From Aquilaria yunnanensis (taxonomy: Eukaryota > Streptophyta > Magnoliopsida > Malvales > Thymelaeaceae): a stretch of 64,000 bases of DNA. Below the pieces are notes generated by a model. It was not told the DNA's origin and made no database searches. It saw only the letters and a program-made list of their open reading frames with translations. Shown here one piece after another: positions 1 through 11,833 of the stretch. The DNA lies in contig CM077594.1 in the NCBI GenBank assembly GCA_039654915.1, positions 96,362,893 to 96,426,892 of the forward strand, written 5' to 3'. The translations under genes and the position numbers were made by a program. How positions within the stretch are numbered: the stretch's first letter is position 1; the number at the start of each line of letters is the position of its first letter.

Positions 1-369
1 GATTTATACCAAAATGAATTAGGCAAAGTAACACGTGATGGATCTCACACACCATTGTGTCTCAATTATAATTTTTTGTAAATTTTTTGGAACTCTGTTT
101 GGAGAAAAGAAAAGCACCGTGCAGTTGCTGAAGCATACCTACCTTTAAACCCTCAAACTGAATCTTCTGTTCTAAGGAAAGTTGAGGGAGTAAAAGGAAT
201 TTAGATTCAATACTCAACAGAAAGAAACTGGAAAGTGAAAAAGGAAATATTTAAAAATAGGTGGCAAAAAGCAGTATGGTCTTCCCATCCAGAGAATGAC
301 AACTACAGAAATGTCCTCTCTCTCTTATTTCACTGATCTTTCCCTTCATCAAAATCAAATCACAGCCTC

Positions 370-376
370 TATAAAG
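370..376 (+). promoter_or_regulatory. Probable TATA box of the AP2/ERF gene
   Basis: TATAAAG lies about 190 bases upstream of the ERF start codon. It is followed by a C/T-rich leader, the usual layout of a plant core promoter and 5' UTR. The transcription start would be near 400. This is motif recognition only. Confidence 0.5.
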
Positions 377-428
377 CGAAGCCTCCCCTCCCCTACCTTC
401 CCTCACACTTCAGTGCTCTAAACCAACA

Positions 429-430
429 CC

Positions 431-461
<31 letters not shown>

Positions 462-463
462 AA
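429..463. repeat. C23-A12 homopolymer tract in the ERF leader
   Basis: A run of 23 C is followed directly by 12 A, inside the presumed 5' UTR of the ERF gene. It is the reverse complement of the T14-G23 tract at 2586-2622. The lengths may be unreliable because long homopolymers are poorly sequenced. Confidence 0.9.
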
Positions 464-562
464 GAAAAAGAAGGAAAAACAAACGAACAAAAAGAAAAGC
501 CTTCCCTCCTGCCCTCTCTCTCTTTCTCTCTAACTCACATTCTCTTCCAGTACTCACACAAA

Positions 563-1536
563 ATGTCACATTCTAAAACCACTGATAAGCCCTCTGGATG
601 TGAAACTCCACGCACCACCTCTCCAAACCAAACCGGGTTTTATCTGATTCAGCAGCAAAGAACATCACCACCATCTCAGTCTGGAGAGAGGCGGGGGCGG
701 AGGAAACAGGCCGAACCCGGCAGATTCCTCGGCGTCCGAAGGCGGCCGTGGGGCCGGTATGCGGCGGAGATAAGAGACCCCACCACCAAAGAAAGGCATT
801 GGCTCGGCACCTTTGACACTGCCCAAGAGGCTGCTCTGGCTTATGACAGAGCTGCACTTTCCATGAAAGGAACACAAGCTAGGACAAACTTCGTTTATTC
901 CGACATAAGTTTCAACTCTACCAACAACTTCACTTGTGTTTTTTCTGCTCCCTTTGAGGTCCAAACTTTCTTGCCCACCTCGCAGTTTCTCACTCCCGTT
1001 CAGCCTAAGCAGGTGTCTGATCACAATAATTCAACTCAGCCAGAGATGGGCGCGGGTAAGACGCCTGTCCAATCAGATTCCGACATGTCAACCGGAGCTT
1101 CTTTCTATCTGATGGTGGCTCCAACTCCGGGTACCTGAGCTGCGTTGTTCCCGACAACTGTTTGAAACCTCCTGCAGTTTCCGACACAGCCGCAAGCAAG
1201 GGTTCGAAACTTGACCAAAATTACCCCGAAAAAAGTTGGTCTCATTACAGTGCTCCTCCACACATGGAGATAACAAGTAATAGCCCTGCAAGTGACGAGT
1301 TGGGTTGGTTCAATGCAGTAACTTATAGTAACCAGGAGTTTTACTTGGACGAACTGTCGGCTGTGATAAACCCGCCGTTGATGGCGGACGAGCGGTGCAT
1401 GGGAGCATTTTATCCATTGGTGGAGAAGTCTGGTAGCCTGGAAGACATGGCACGTGGCGGTGCTTCTTCTGTGGATCATCATCAGTCGCTTCCTCCATTT
1501 GGTGATGTTGTGGACTTGGGTTATTCACTGTTTTGA
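563..1536 (+). CDS. AP2/ERF transcription factor (group VIII, LEP/PUCHI/ESR-like), frameshifted
   Basis: DNA-binding transcription factor of the ERF family, expected in the nucleus. The single AP2 domain is at about residues 54-111 (nt 722-895). It reads [19 protein letters not shown], then [14 protein letters not shown], and ends in RTNFVYSD, the signature of the LEP/PUCHI/ESR-like group. The start is the first ATG after the C/T-rich leader. The frame opened at 563 stops at 1136, but the next frame encodes a family-typical segment, [11 protein letters not shown], from about 1129, and stays open to a stop at 1534. The change of frame falls in a pyrimidine-rich stretch at about 1100-1110 and fits loss of one base (or gain of two). 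Restored length would be about 323 aa, with no intron needed. Family members are usually intronless. This is either an assembly error or a real truncation just after residue 180; the AP2 domain is intact either way. The assignment to LEP, PUCHI or ESR individually is not made. Confidence 0.88.
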
Positions 1537-2589
1537 TATAATATATGGTATTAGTAGTATTAGTTTTATGGGATCCGATCGGGTAGCTAGTATGTTATAA
1601 TTCGATGATCAGGTGTTAATTTGGATCGAAAAGGAAAAGCAACCATTTCGGCTGATTTCGTTATGGAGAACTAACTAGTTAATAAATATTTGCTTCTGAT
1701 CTTTTAGTTTTAGGCTGCCTGCCCTGCCCTACCCTCCCTTTCGTTGCTTTTCTTTTCATTATCAGGAGGAGGAGGAGGAGAACAAACTTCTTAATTATTT
1801 GTACATCAAAAAACCCTATCTCCATATATATATTATTCTCCAAGCTTGCACTAGTTAAGAACCTTAATTATCATCACTAATTAATCCTATATGAATGCAT
1901 GCTAATGCATGTTTAACTTGTGTAATTGTTTGTATTAATTAATTATCGATCAAGGTCTTATTGCATGCATAATGATTAAAAAACAAGTTGCTTTCTTATA
2001 AATCAGCTGTATGTTTCACTCCTCCGTTTGTTTGTGTTTTTTATTTCAAAGGATCATATATATAGAAAATGTATATTATATAAATAATTAATTAAGGAGT
2101 TGGAGTTGCACTCGCACCCTTATTATTAATGGAGTTGTGATTTGAGTAGCTATAGCTAGAACAATGAACAAGAGTAGTGCCTTTTCTGTGTTAATTTTCC
2201 TTCAATTCAATGTCACTGACATCCATCAATGCTTGCTGCCGGCCAGTTTTATACTTCTAACAGAAAAAGAATAACTAATGGTAGTACCACATACAGGATA
2301 CAGTTGCATGCAGTAGGCTTATTTAATTCTAATCATAATGTGTTTGTATGGCACATGACTATATATAGGCAGAAAGGGAGTAGCTATTGGATTTGGAACT
2401 ATGGCATGAAGTGCCACAATCCCACAAATAAATAAATAAATAAATAAATAATTTGTGGTATGACCATATATCAGATTCAGATCATGGACGCATATACAAT
2501 CACATTTCTGAGAGTTGTCTGGGAGTTCCTTTGATGATTACATTTGCACAATATGAATATATTCTCTACCCAGAATCTGAAATTGTTTT

Positions 2590-2620
<31 letters not shown>

Positions 2621-3167
2621 GGTGCCAGGACAATGGATGTTGAAGAGCTAGACTGAGTCGGAGGAAACCAGGTAGCCAGGCAGGCTAGGCTAGTTCCCAA
2701 ATTCAACAGCACCTAAAAATGATGATGATGATGATGATATGAGTCATGAAATCACACTTCCAATATAGCATGTAAAAGCAAGAATGCTGCGGAACAGATC
2801 CTCTCTCCGTCTCAAGAAAGAGAACCACAACATCATCAAGCACAAAGGGACTCCAAAATTTGGATGGGGATTTTTCCTAACTGCACTTTCTTTCTGGATT
2901 ATTCAGGAGCTGGCTGGCTGGGTTTTTGGCTTTAATTAGACTCTTTGCGGAAAGCCATCAATTTATTCAATCATCAACAACTGGAATCATCTGACCTGAC
3001 CTGACATCTGCTAAGACTTTAATCGTGGAACCTGGACAATGTGAAAATGAAGCCTCCTGTTTTGAAGACTTCCCCAAAATAATAGTAATGTTTTGGTCCA
3101 TAACCCTGATCAAGAAAAAAATAGGTTGGATTTGGAGGCAGTTGCATTTCTTTTCTTTCTCTCTGCC
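1537..3167. other. Convergent spacer with 3' UTRs and simple repeats
   Basis: AT-rich spacer between the stop codons of the convergent ERF and CCCH genes. It must hold both 3' UTRs. It contains (GAG)n near 1765, (AAAT)n near 2429-2452, the T14-G23 tract at 2586-2622 and (GAT)n near 2719-2739. I see no coding capacity. Confidence 0.7.
2586..2622. repeat. T14-G23 homopolymer tract
   Basis: Fourteen T followed by 23 G, the inverted counterpart of the C23-A12 tract at 429-463. The run has G-quadruplex-forming potential on the plus strand. The short predicted proteins with poly-Gly here are artefacts of it. Confidence 0.9.
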
Positions 3168-6100
3168 TCAACTGCGTGGCTCTGCACTGCTGTTACTGTT
3201 GCCAGCAGAAGTAGAGCTCCAGCTGGCCTGTGAGTTACTTGAAGGAGGAAGAGGTCCGCTTCTGGAAAACACCGACCCCACTGATTCACTGGATGTGCCT
3301 ACTGATGAAGATACTCTAGCTGCAGCAGCATCCTTCGCGGATCCAGAAACTTCTGGCCGCAAATCTGAAGAGGATGATGAAGGAGCTAGAGTGCCAACGG
3401 AAGAACCAACAGGGTACGGAGCAACTGGCATATCAGCAAGGGATGAAGCAGATGGGCTATAACTTAACGCTCCCATAGGATGATCAAATTTGCATGCGGG
3501 TCCAAACTTGCAAATGCCTCGTTGTGTATAATGAGAACAAGGTGCTGCTCCCTGATAATCAATTAAACAAACATGATAGGGCAGATAAATTTCTACAACA
3601 GCAAACACAAGAACAGGCAAAAGCATTTTATCACCAAGATATCCAAAATGGTTATAGGGAAAAACAAATTAAAAGGCTAAATTGTTCAGCCTAAATGATG
3701 CAGCAAGAACAGCAAATGCATAATTCAGATTCTATTCAGAAGTGGAAAACAGTTGAGCTCTAAGCCAAAAGAAATAAAGAACATTAGAAACAAACAGCAA
3801 AAGCAGATGGGAAGGTGACACAATCCCTCCAAAACACTGTTGTACAGCATTCGAATTCCCGATTGAGGTGTGACTAGGAGAGTGGTCATGAAACTAGAAC
3901 TCGTGTTTTGAGTTTGCATGCGTGGAAGGTTGGCAGCAATTACTCAAATCCACTTATGTTTAACTTATTTGACAAGAAAGAGAGCAATTTAAATCAGTTC
4001 CATGGTAAACATGCTAATATAAACGAACAAGAATCACATGATCCCATAAAACCAGACATTGGGATAGGAGAGATGAAAATGAGTCTTAAGAATGACTAAA
4101 ACAGCATCCACATTCCAATCCAAGGTCACACGTGTCAACAATAAGAATGACTCATGGTAGCTCCTTCTGACTTAATTATTAAAAGAAAAAAACATTCATT
4201 CTAAATTCTGTTCTGCATGGCACAAGAAAATCTTAATATCGTTTTTAGCAGACAATTTTGCAAAACTCTGACTACCCCGATTAACATTTTCTGTCCATTT
4301 ACACTTAGAATCTAAGAAACAACAAGAGCATATTCACAATGGAACTCATCAAACCTTGTACAAATGCAAACAACTGGAATAATGCTCAGGAGCCTCTCCA
4401 GAAATGCATGATGAATCAGCTCAATGATTTCAACTCCTCATGACAGAGTTTAGATAGTTTATACACATGATAAGCAATGATATCACAAAGCAGAAGCACA
4501 TTGAAACTGTTAATTACCTTTTTGCAATGCTCATCAATATTTGAAAAACAATTAGCGATTTTCTGCTTAAACAAATATGTAAAATGCAGATGGGAGGTAA
4601 ACCAACCAGCCTAAGTAATATTATTTCATTTAACATTATAATGAGCAGGACGAGAATTCAAGGACAGACCATAATTTGCTACAGTCTATGGCATGCAAGC
4701 TAGTTTGAACCAAAAACTTACTGGGCGCAGAGGAAGACCAATTGGACTAAGGTAGACATTTGAATTCGTTTTTGGCATTACCGCTTCTGGTGGATGATGA
4801 TACCTACATGAGGATCCAAATTTACAGTCGCCCGTTTTCAGGTAATAGGCATTCTGGTTGACCAGGCCTTTCAGGAAATGGTTGTTCCTTCTGGCTACTA
4901 CCTGAAGGACCAACAATGGAGGGAACAGGTTGATACGTTCCAGTGTCGGCAGAAGCCAGAAGCGATAAAGGTGTTATCCCATAAATTGAGCTTGAACCTA
5001 TACTGGGCTGGGTACCAGGATTTACAGGTGCCTAAACAAATGGCATTGAAAAGTTTAAAATATTATGACTAAGTTGTTATTGCCTTATCTACAGAAAGGA
5101 AAAGTCTTGGTCACATACCGGGTAAGGAGCCCAACTTGGCAGAGGAACCATGCCAGGAGGCAGCAGCATAGCACCATAGGGGCCTGGCACATATGAGCGA
5201 TGAAGTAGAGGAGGTCTTGCCACTACTACATACTGCTGTGAGGAAGGACCAGATGGTGACTGAATTGTTGGATATAATGTAGGAGTAGGTACTCGTGGAG
5301 GCATTTGTACAACTTGAGGTGCTGGAGGTGGCACTGGGACCTGCAGACTGGGTGGTGCTGCAGGATGATGGAACTTACAGGTTGAGCCAAATTTACACTG
5401 TCCAGTTTTCACATAATAAGAACACTCTTTCTCACCCTGTGCGTTCACAAAGCCGCAAACACCAATATGTGTAAGCAAAATGGAGTTCCCAACAAAGCTG
5501 ATTTAATTGATGAATTGGTAATAAGAATATATACACACCGGGCGTAGTGGGTACCCACGATAATTCAGTGTCACAGGGCTAACAGAACCACCTCCTTGTC
5601 TAGGATGGTGGTACTTGCAGGAAGTGCCAAATTTACAGGTTCCGGTCCTCATGTAATACTGCAACAAGAAATTAGGTAATAATATAAAAAAATTTCAACA
5701 CCATTCATGTCAGGAGAACAGGCAATATCTATTAATCTAATTTGCATAACCCCTTCTCTCCATAAAGATAGAAATGCAAGAAGTAGGAGGTTTCATTGTC
5801 CAACAAATAACTAGAAGTCAGAGCAAACAAATTATAGCACAGCGCATTCTGAAAGGCAGTCCGGTAGGGGAACGCATTGAAGATACCAATTAAAAGAATG
5901 GGGTACCTGGCACACGGGCTGACCCAGTCGCTCGGGGTACTCCACGGAAACAGGTCTTGCAACAGCGATGACCTATCAATCACATGCCAGTAAGCATCAG
6001 ATAATGAGCATCAAATCCTGAATCACCTGTATCATCTCTACAGATCTTACTACAGTAATCCCAAACAGTGACCATATTCCCCACCAAGCCCTAAAATTCA

Positions 6101-6549
6101 AGACCCACAAACCATAATACCCGAATTGACGAGCCCATCAACAAAGAATAGATGATTGACGCGGGAAACCAATCACAGTATGCGAATGAATCCTCAATTG
6201 AGAGCAAAGAAGAGGGTAATCTGATAGAATTTACCGCGGCACGATCACGGGGATGATTGAATCTACACCTGGACCCGTACCCGCAATACCCTGTCCTCAA
6301 GTAGTAGATACAATCGGGCTCATCGGGGCGCTCCGGGTAGGATTCCAATCCCAGCGGCCAAACAGGCTCTACATTCCCAGGAAAACAGAGGACATTACAT
6401 TCCACATTACACAACCCAGAGAAGAAACAAACCCGGGAATCGGAGAAGGGATCGATTGGACACGTCAATCCGAATGCAGCGTGATCAATCGGGAGCTCAC
6501 CTTCGAGGCCCGTTTCGAGTCCCGGATCGGACTCGGGGCCCTGGTCCAT
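3168..6549 (-). CDS. CCCH zinc-finger protein with five fingers (plant ZFN-like), 7 exons, frame break in finger 4
   Basis: Plant ZFN-type CCCH protein, likely a nucleic-acid-binding regulator. Exons in coding order: 6549-6501, 6368-6235, 5972-5907, 5658-5539, 5436-5119, 5031-4722 and 3551-3168. All introns fit GT-AG, and every junction after the first is phase 0. The start ATG at 6549 opens with MDQGPESD. Five C-X8-C-X5-C-X3-H fingers are visible: exon 2, the exon 3/4 junction, exon 5, exon 6 and exon 7. The PYPERP(G/D)xP(E/D/V)C lead-ins are typical of the family. In exon 6 the reading changes frame at about 4849, exactly at the first Cys of finger 4. The family has CQYYLKTG here and this sequence keeps C then YYLKTG, with two bases of the Gln codon missing. 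Exon 6 is 310 nt; 312 would restore phase 0 at both ends. With the break, translation stops within about ten codons, near 4821, losing fingers 4 and 5. Repaired length would be 460 aa. Either a sequence error or a recent null allele. Confidence 0.88.
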
Positions 6550-6904
6550 TGCGCAAGGGACGGCGGCCGGATTGCAATCGGCGATACTACAATGGCAGGA
6601 GCTCCCGATCAAACAGGGCCGAGATTTTCCGGGTGCGCGCGTGCGTTTCCAGAGAGAGAAAGAAACACACACACATAGACACACAGTGTGTCTCGCTTTC
6701 TCTGTCTAGCGGAGCGACATAAACACACACACACACACACACACAGTGTTCCCCCGGGAGTTTGTTTTGGTTTTGCTTTCTGGTTTCCGTTTCTCTCTCT
6801 ACTTGGTTTCACACACAACACCTCTCTCTCTGTTCGGTTTTTCAAAGCGATTGCCGTTTGATCTCTTTCTTTTCGTGTGTTTCTGCGGTCAGTTGGTTTA
6901 TATA
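6550..6904 (-). promoter_or_regulatory. 5' UTR and TATA box of the CCCH gene
   Basis: On the minus strand a TATATAAAC box lies at 6896-6904, about 350 bases before the start codon. The interval between is rich in CT/GA and (CA)n runs, including (AC)n at about 6722-6746. It would form the 5' UTR. The microsatellite encodes meaningless Cys-Val repeats in other frames. Confidence 0.5.
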
Positions 6905-9406
6905 CGCGCCAAACGCTGGAGATGTTAACTAAAATAATGGAAATAAAAACTGTTATGAATTTAATTAAATGCTCATAAATGACGATCCTGCCCTCCGGCC
7001 TCGCGGCCTATAGGCGGCGTGATTTTGTGGCAGAATGGGGAATTACGCGGAGGGTTATTACAGGGGAGGTGCCTGGCCTCGGAGGGGTTTGTTATATTAA
7101 TGTGGTTGGATTAAATTAGCAATCCTGTGTGGTTGACTGCAGGCTCAGGAAGTGAAAAGATCGATGCTGGGTTGCTCAACGTGGCAAGAAAAGAGGATCT
7201 TCCTTAAAAATAGAAAAAGGCACCAGTGACTCACTAATCTTTGAACTCGCCCTTTCTTTCTTTCTTTTCTTTTCTTTTTTTTTATTATAAATTTTGTAGT
7301 AACACGTTTTTTTACTGCTACCGTAAGTTCTTTTACGTGGTTAATATATTATATACTTCTTGAATTTTCAACCAAATTCTCCTTCCATCCGCTCCAAAAC
7401 AAAAAAAACAAGAAAAACTGATAATTGGTACATTTTCTTTGTCTTTTCTATAACTGTTACTGACGTTATGCATGCCTCATAAACATAGTATATATGCTGT
7501 TTTGTCATAATTACTCACAATTGAATAAGACAATTATAATAAACAGTTATTCTAAATCAGTGTACATATAATATAACCTAGCCTAGCTAGTAGCACTGGT
7601 AAAATTGGAAAAAGGAAACTATATATACAGTTACAAAATTGTGTGATTCATTTTTTGACATGTTACAATCTTGAAATGAAGTCATTCACTATATATGCAA
7701 TTTATGGGCTATATATATGTAAAACCTTAAGTAGCTAGTTTAAATGATTGATCAAAGCTTTATATTACAGTGAGATTAATTCTTCCCCTATTGTTATATA
7801 TATATATATATATATATATTTTTTGAGCTTGAATATTTTTAACAAAATATTCGACTCTGAAGTTTGCTGCTACTCTACCCGTTGTTCTAGCCCATGTAAC
7901 AAAGTCACTTAATTATATGCTCGAATATAATATCATGGACAGAACTGCAGTTATTTTATTAGTAACAACTAATTTGTTTTAGCAATGGAATGTAACCCTA
8001 GTGCTTTAAACAGATGAGAGTTCTAGAATTGTGCGGGTCTATAAATATTTTTGGGTGAAAATGAAACATCGGTTAACATGTCAATTTTCCTTGTTGTTGT
8101 GCTGCTCAGTTGAACAGCTTCTTATTCTTCATTAATTCCAAGTCCAACCATTGAAAAGTTAGCTGGTTTTAAGGACTTGTTCTGTTGTAACTTGTAAGGC
8201 ACAACTTGCTTGGGAGTTCCAGGGAGCACAAATGTACATGTCTAGATGGTCGCGCAGGGTCATTATAGAATAGTGTCCCGGAAAACATATAATAAGCTAT
8301 GTATATATGTCATCAGCTTCCGAATCATCCACATACCATTCTATCGACCTTAGATAAATAATCATCATTTCTCACGTTCTCCTTTTTAAAAGAAATATTG
8401 ATTAAAGATATCTAATTTAATAATTGATATATCTCTTTCTTTTTTTTTTTTTTTTTCTTAGCAGACTCTCTAAACTTAATAACATATATTTAAACACAAA
8501 CGTAAGTCTCTCTTACCTTAAAAAAATATAAAAAAGCAGGTCACTTCTGTACACATAATTATTTATTGAAAAAAGTCTTATTTTGACCTCTTAACTCTTA
8601 TGTTCCTTCCCTCGCAGACCAAGTGAGTATAATAAACATACAAGTTCAAGGTTAATAGGGCACTTTTGCCTTTATTTTTCATTAAAGCATACGCATTTGT
8701 CTAGATAAAATTAATATTTTTTGTAATTGCAATGAAGTTGTTCGACTATTCATTTTTTTTTTAAAAAAACAGCCTTTTTATAATTATTTCATATATATGA
8801 ATTATAGTTGTTTATTTAGTCGTAGTTTTGGATTAGTCTTTGTGTATTTACCTCCAGAAAAATGACACTTGTATATGTATAGGGACCCTTTTAAAAAATT
8901 TTAGATATGCCACTGCCCTTCTTGTATATATTGTCGTGACATTTTATAATGTTAGTTTGTAATTAAGTTGGACATTAAAATAGTTGGATGTTTGTTAAGT
9001 AAATCAAAGCGTGAAGCTAGTTTTATGGTTTGCTACTTTGCATTAGCATGTTCATCCCTTCCCTTGAAGTCCATGAAATCCATACTGTTTATGAGTGAGT
9101 AGTTAAAAACTTTAAAAACTCGATAAATCAAACTATTGTGCCCTTATCATCAAAGAAAAAAAAAAAAAAACGTGTTCCCTGCGATCGACGAGAATAATCA
9201 ATTTACGTAGATAATACAAATTTTCTAACCTATCTCTGCCTATTTTTCTTCTTGTATGCGTAAGTGTAATCAAAATAAAAATTTTCCAAATCACATATAT
9301 GTATGATCTATATGATCCAACTTCGTCTGTGTTACGCAGTCAGATAGAGGGGGGAAAACCTTCATCTCTATATGTTACTTACAACATTGACTCGACCAAT
9401 ATTATA
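6905..9406. other. AT-rich spacer, no gene seen
   Basis: No long open frame or recognisable protein. Upstream of the CCCH promoter there is a GC-richer patch at about 6980-7130, then AT-rich DNA with (TA)n at about 7795-7820 and several poly-T runs. I see nothing else that can be supported. Confidence 0.6.
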
Positions 9407-9658
9407 CTCCCGTCCTAAAATCATTAGAACATATTCTATTTTAAGCATTAAAAATTTTTTTATAATATTTTCATACTTAGTAAATTATTTTACCATAATA
9501 TCATTCAAAAAATTATTTTAATATTTATTTTTTAAAATTTTCTCAATTTACGTGTAAAAAGTCAAGGGTAAAAGTAAAAATATCATCATATAAATTTTCT
9601 TCATCTTCTTAATTTTTATGTCAAATCAAATGATTCAATATATATAGGACGGAGATAG
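9407..9658. mobile_element. Stowaway-like MITE
   Basis: A 252-bp AT-rich element bounded by TA on both sides. The left end is CTCCCGTCCTAAAATCATT. The right end, reverse complemented, begins CTATCTCCGTCCTATATATA. The ends match the Tc1/mariner Stowaway pattern (CTCCCTCCGTCC) and TA target duplication. No coding capacity, so it is non-autonomous. Confidence 0.75.
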
Positions 9659-10265
9659 TACATGTTATCTGAAAATTGTAATAAAATAAAATACCAAACA
9701 CAATAATTAATTATCAATTAATAATAACTAAAACCTTTAGAAAAATGAGAAAAAGGGGGGAGAACGATTTTAGAGAGAAAAAAAAATTAATTTGGTATAC
9801 GTATAAATAATTTGAACTTCTCATAATTAACAATAAAAAAAAGTAAATTAGGTAATATAAAAAGACAATTACCCAATGGTGTGGGTAATAAAAAACGGAG
9901 AATAAGTATGAGGAGTATGTTTTCAAACAGGATATTTTAAGTATAATCGGTGCCGGACATGGGAAAAGTTTGTAGGATTGATATTTGTGTATATCTTAAC
10001 AAGAATCAACTCTGTACTTTATTTAGCACTAGTTGTGTCTGAAAAAGTGATGCCGTTTTAGGCAAGTTTCATTTTCCCAATGTAAAATCTGTTCCGATCC
10101 GATGCAATGTAACTAGAGCGATGGCCAAGTGCATACTTGATAAGATGCAATCCATTGCCTTGTCTTGCATATGCCAGCTGCACATCAGCAGTACCAGCAC
10201 TGGTTTCAATATTTTTACAGTATTTCTTTTTGTCCGTATAAGTATACACCCAAAAGTTAAAATAA
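9659..10265. other. AT-rich spacer
   Basis: No supported gene. Short open frames here are in A/T-rich low-complexity DNA. Confidence 0.6.
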
Positions 10266-10639
10266 TACTTCATCCGTCCCGCATTGTTTGCTCTATTTGT
10301 GTTTGGCGCAGAGATTAAAAAATGATACAATTATTTGGTTTTCGATAAAACTACCCTTAAAAAGTATAATTAAACAACTGTGTACTAATTAGTAGCAAAA
10401 CACCATTTCAAAGGCTAAAATTGGTCTGTCAGCTAGTGGGTTGTTTTAATTAGATTTCCCTGCTTGTCCGCCAAATTTTAACAGCATTGGACTGAAGAGA
10501 AACAATCATGCTTGGTTCCAATAGAATAGAAACTTCCTTAGTCGTTTAAGCATAAAAATTCAGTACGCTTCTAGCTCCCATATTAATTCAAAATTGGAAT
10601 TGTGTTCTCTGTTTAACCACCACATCGATGACTTATTTG

Positions 10640-10843
10640 ACAGTTTTGCAATTTTAGAAAAAGCCTCACAAAGTGTTGAACAAGGAGGAAAGATAAGTCA
10701 TGCGTGTTACTTTAATGAAGGAGTGCAACAACAAGGGGAAAATTAAGACAAGATCAGTTTTGGCTGTTAGAGCTAAATTTTCCATCAGCTGGCATACTGT
10801 TTGATAAATCTGGAGTGAGGCGAATGTGCAAATCAACAATAAC
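10640..10843 (+). pseudogene. Mariner transposase, N-terminal piece
   Basis: Degenerate coding sequence for the helix-turn-helix part of a plant mariner transposase. Readable parts are KTRSVLAVRAKFSIS then SEANVQINN, with frame changes between. The frame QINNNKPMQ continues directly across the Copia insertion into the second piece at 17034, which shows one gene was split. Non-functional as it stands. Confidence 0.65.
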
Positions 10844-11053
10844 TGAAAGATTTCGAATGGAAAGTATTTTCCATGTGTATATTTGTATGACAGCTTTGTC
10901 AAAGTACTTATACAATCAAGAGACGTATCTCTGGTCAAGAAGTAGAATCCTACTTGAGTGCTAAGAAACCTGCATAACCTATCCTAAGAGAAGTCTACAT
11001 ACAATAGGTTACGTATACAGGCATAATACACAGCTATATACACACTCCTAATA
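10844..11053 (-). repeat. Copia 3' LTR
   Basis: The 210-bp long terminal repeat downstream of the RNase H region. It ends in ...TTTCA on the minus strand. It aligns without gaps to the partner LTR at 16819-17028 with seven substitutions by my count. Confidence 0.95.
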
Positions 11054-11066
11054 CCCCATCTCAAGT
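11054..11066 (-). other. Copia polypurine tract
   Basis: On the minus strand TTGAGATGGGG abuts the 3' LTR. This is the expected position and composition of the plus-strand primer of an LTR retrotransposon. Confidence 0.7.
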
Positions 11067-11822
11067 TGGTGCATGGATGTTGCGAATGCCTAACTTGGTA
11101 ATAAGGTTCTCAAATTGCTCTTGGCCTAGCGCTTTAGTAAGCACATCTGCAACTTGCTGATTACTAAAAGTGTGCGCTGCCTCAATGTCATTTGATTGCA
11201 TCTTCTCACGAACAAAGTGGCAGTCTATCTCAATGTGTTTGGTGCGTTCATGAAACACGGGATTCTTGGCAATGTGGATAGCTGCCATGTTATCACAGTG
11301 AAGTTGCATAGGGGATGTCTGTTCGACAGTAAGACAACCAAGCAAGGACTTTAACCATATAAGTTCATTTGTAACAGAAGCCATGGATCGATACTCCGCT
11401 TCTGCTGAAGATCTCGATACTGTAGGCTGTTTCTTCGATTTCCATGATATTGGTGCATTCCCAAGAAACGTGATGTAGCCTGTAGTGGATTTCCTCGAGA
11501 TAAGACAACCTACCTAGTCAGCGTCGCCGTATGCATGAATGTCCAAGTCTCCTTGAGTTGCGAAAAATAGGCCAAGGCCAGGGGTACCTTTTAAGTACCG
11601 AAGAATATGCATGACTCCTTCAAATTGAGCTTCAGTTGGTTGATGCATGAATTGACTCAAGAAGTTAACCAAATATGCGATGTTTGGACGCGTTATGGTG
11701 AGGTAGATAAGCCTTCCAATAAGTCTCCGATAGGGACCAGAGTCTTCCAATTTTCTTCCTTCTTTCGAGGCCAAGTGGTGTTGTTGCGGCAATGGAACTC
11801 GAGCGGGTTTGCACCCAAACAT
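11061..11822 (-). pseudogene. Copia pol: connection and RNase H region
   Basis: End of the Copia polyprotein. The upstream part (11514-11822) has RPNIAYLVNFLSQFMHQP and RYLKGTPGLGLFF. The downstream part (11061-11384) has the RNase H motifs LHCDNMAAIHIAKNPVFHER, HIEIDCHFVREK and VADVLTKAL. Between them SRSSAEAEY-type sequence is present but a stop codon breaks the frame near 11512. The last codons run into the polypurine tract. Non-functional copy. Confidence 0.93.
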
Positions 11823-11833
11823 TCCTGCTTCCT

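Noticed and set aside
573..1482. Several minus-strand open frames across the ERF gene
   Set aside because: They are shadows of the AP2/ERF coding sequence in other frames, with no family features.
6609..6845. Minus-strand frame rich in Cys-Val
   Set aside because: It is a translation of the (CA)n microsatellite in the CCCH 5' leader.
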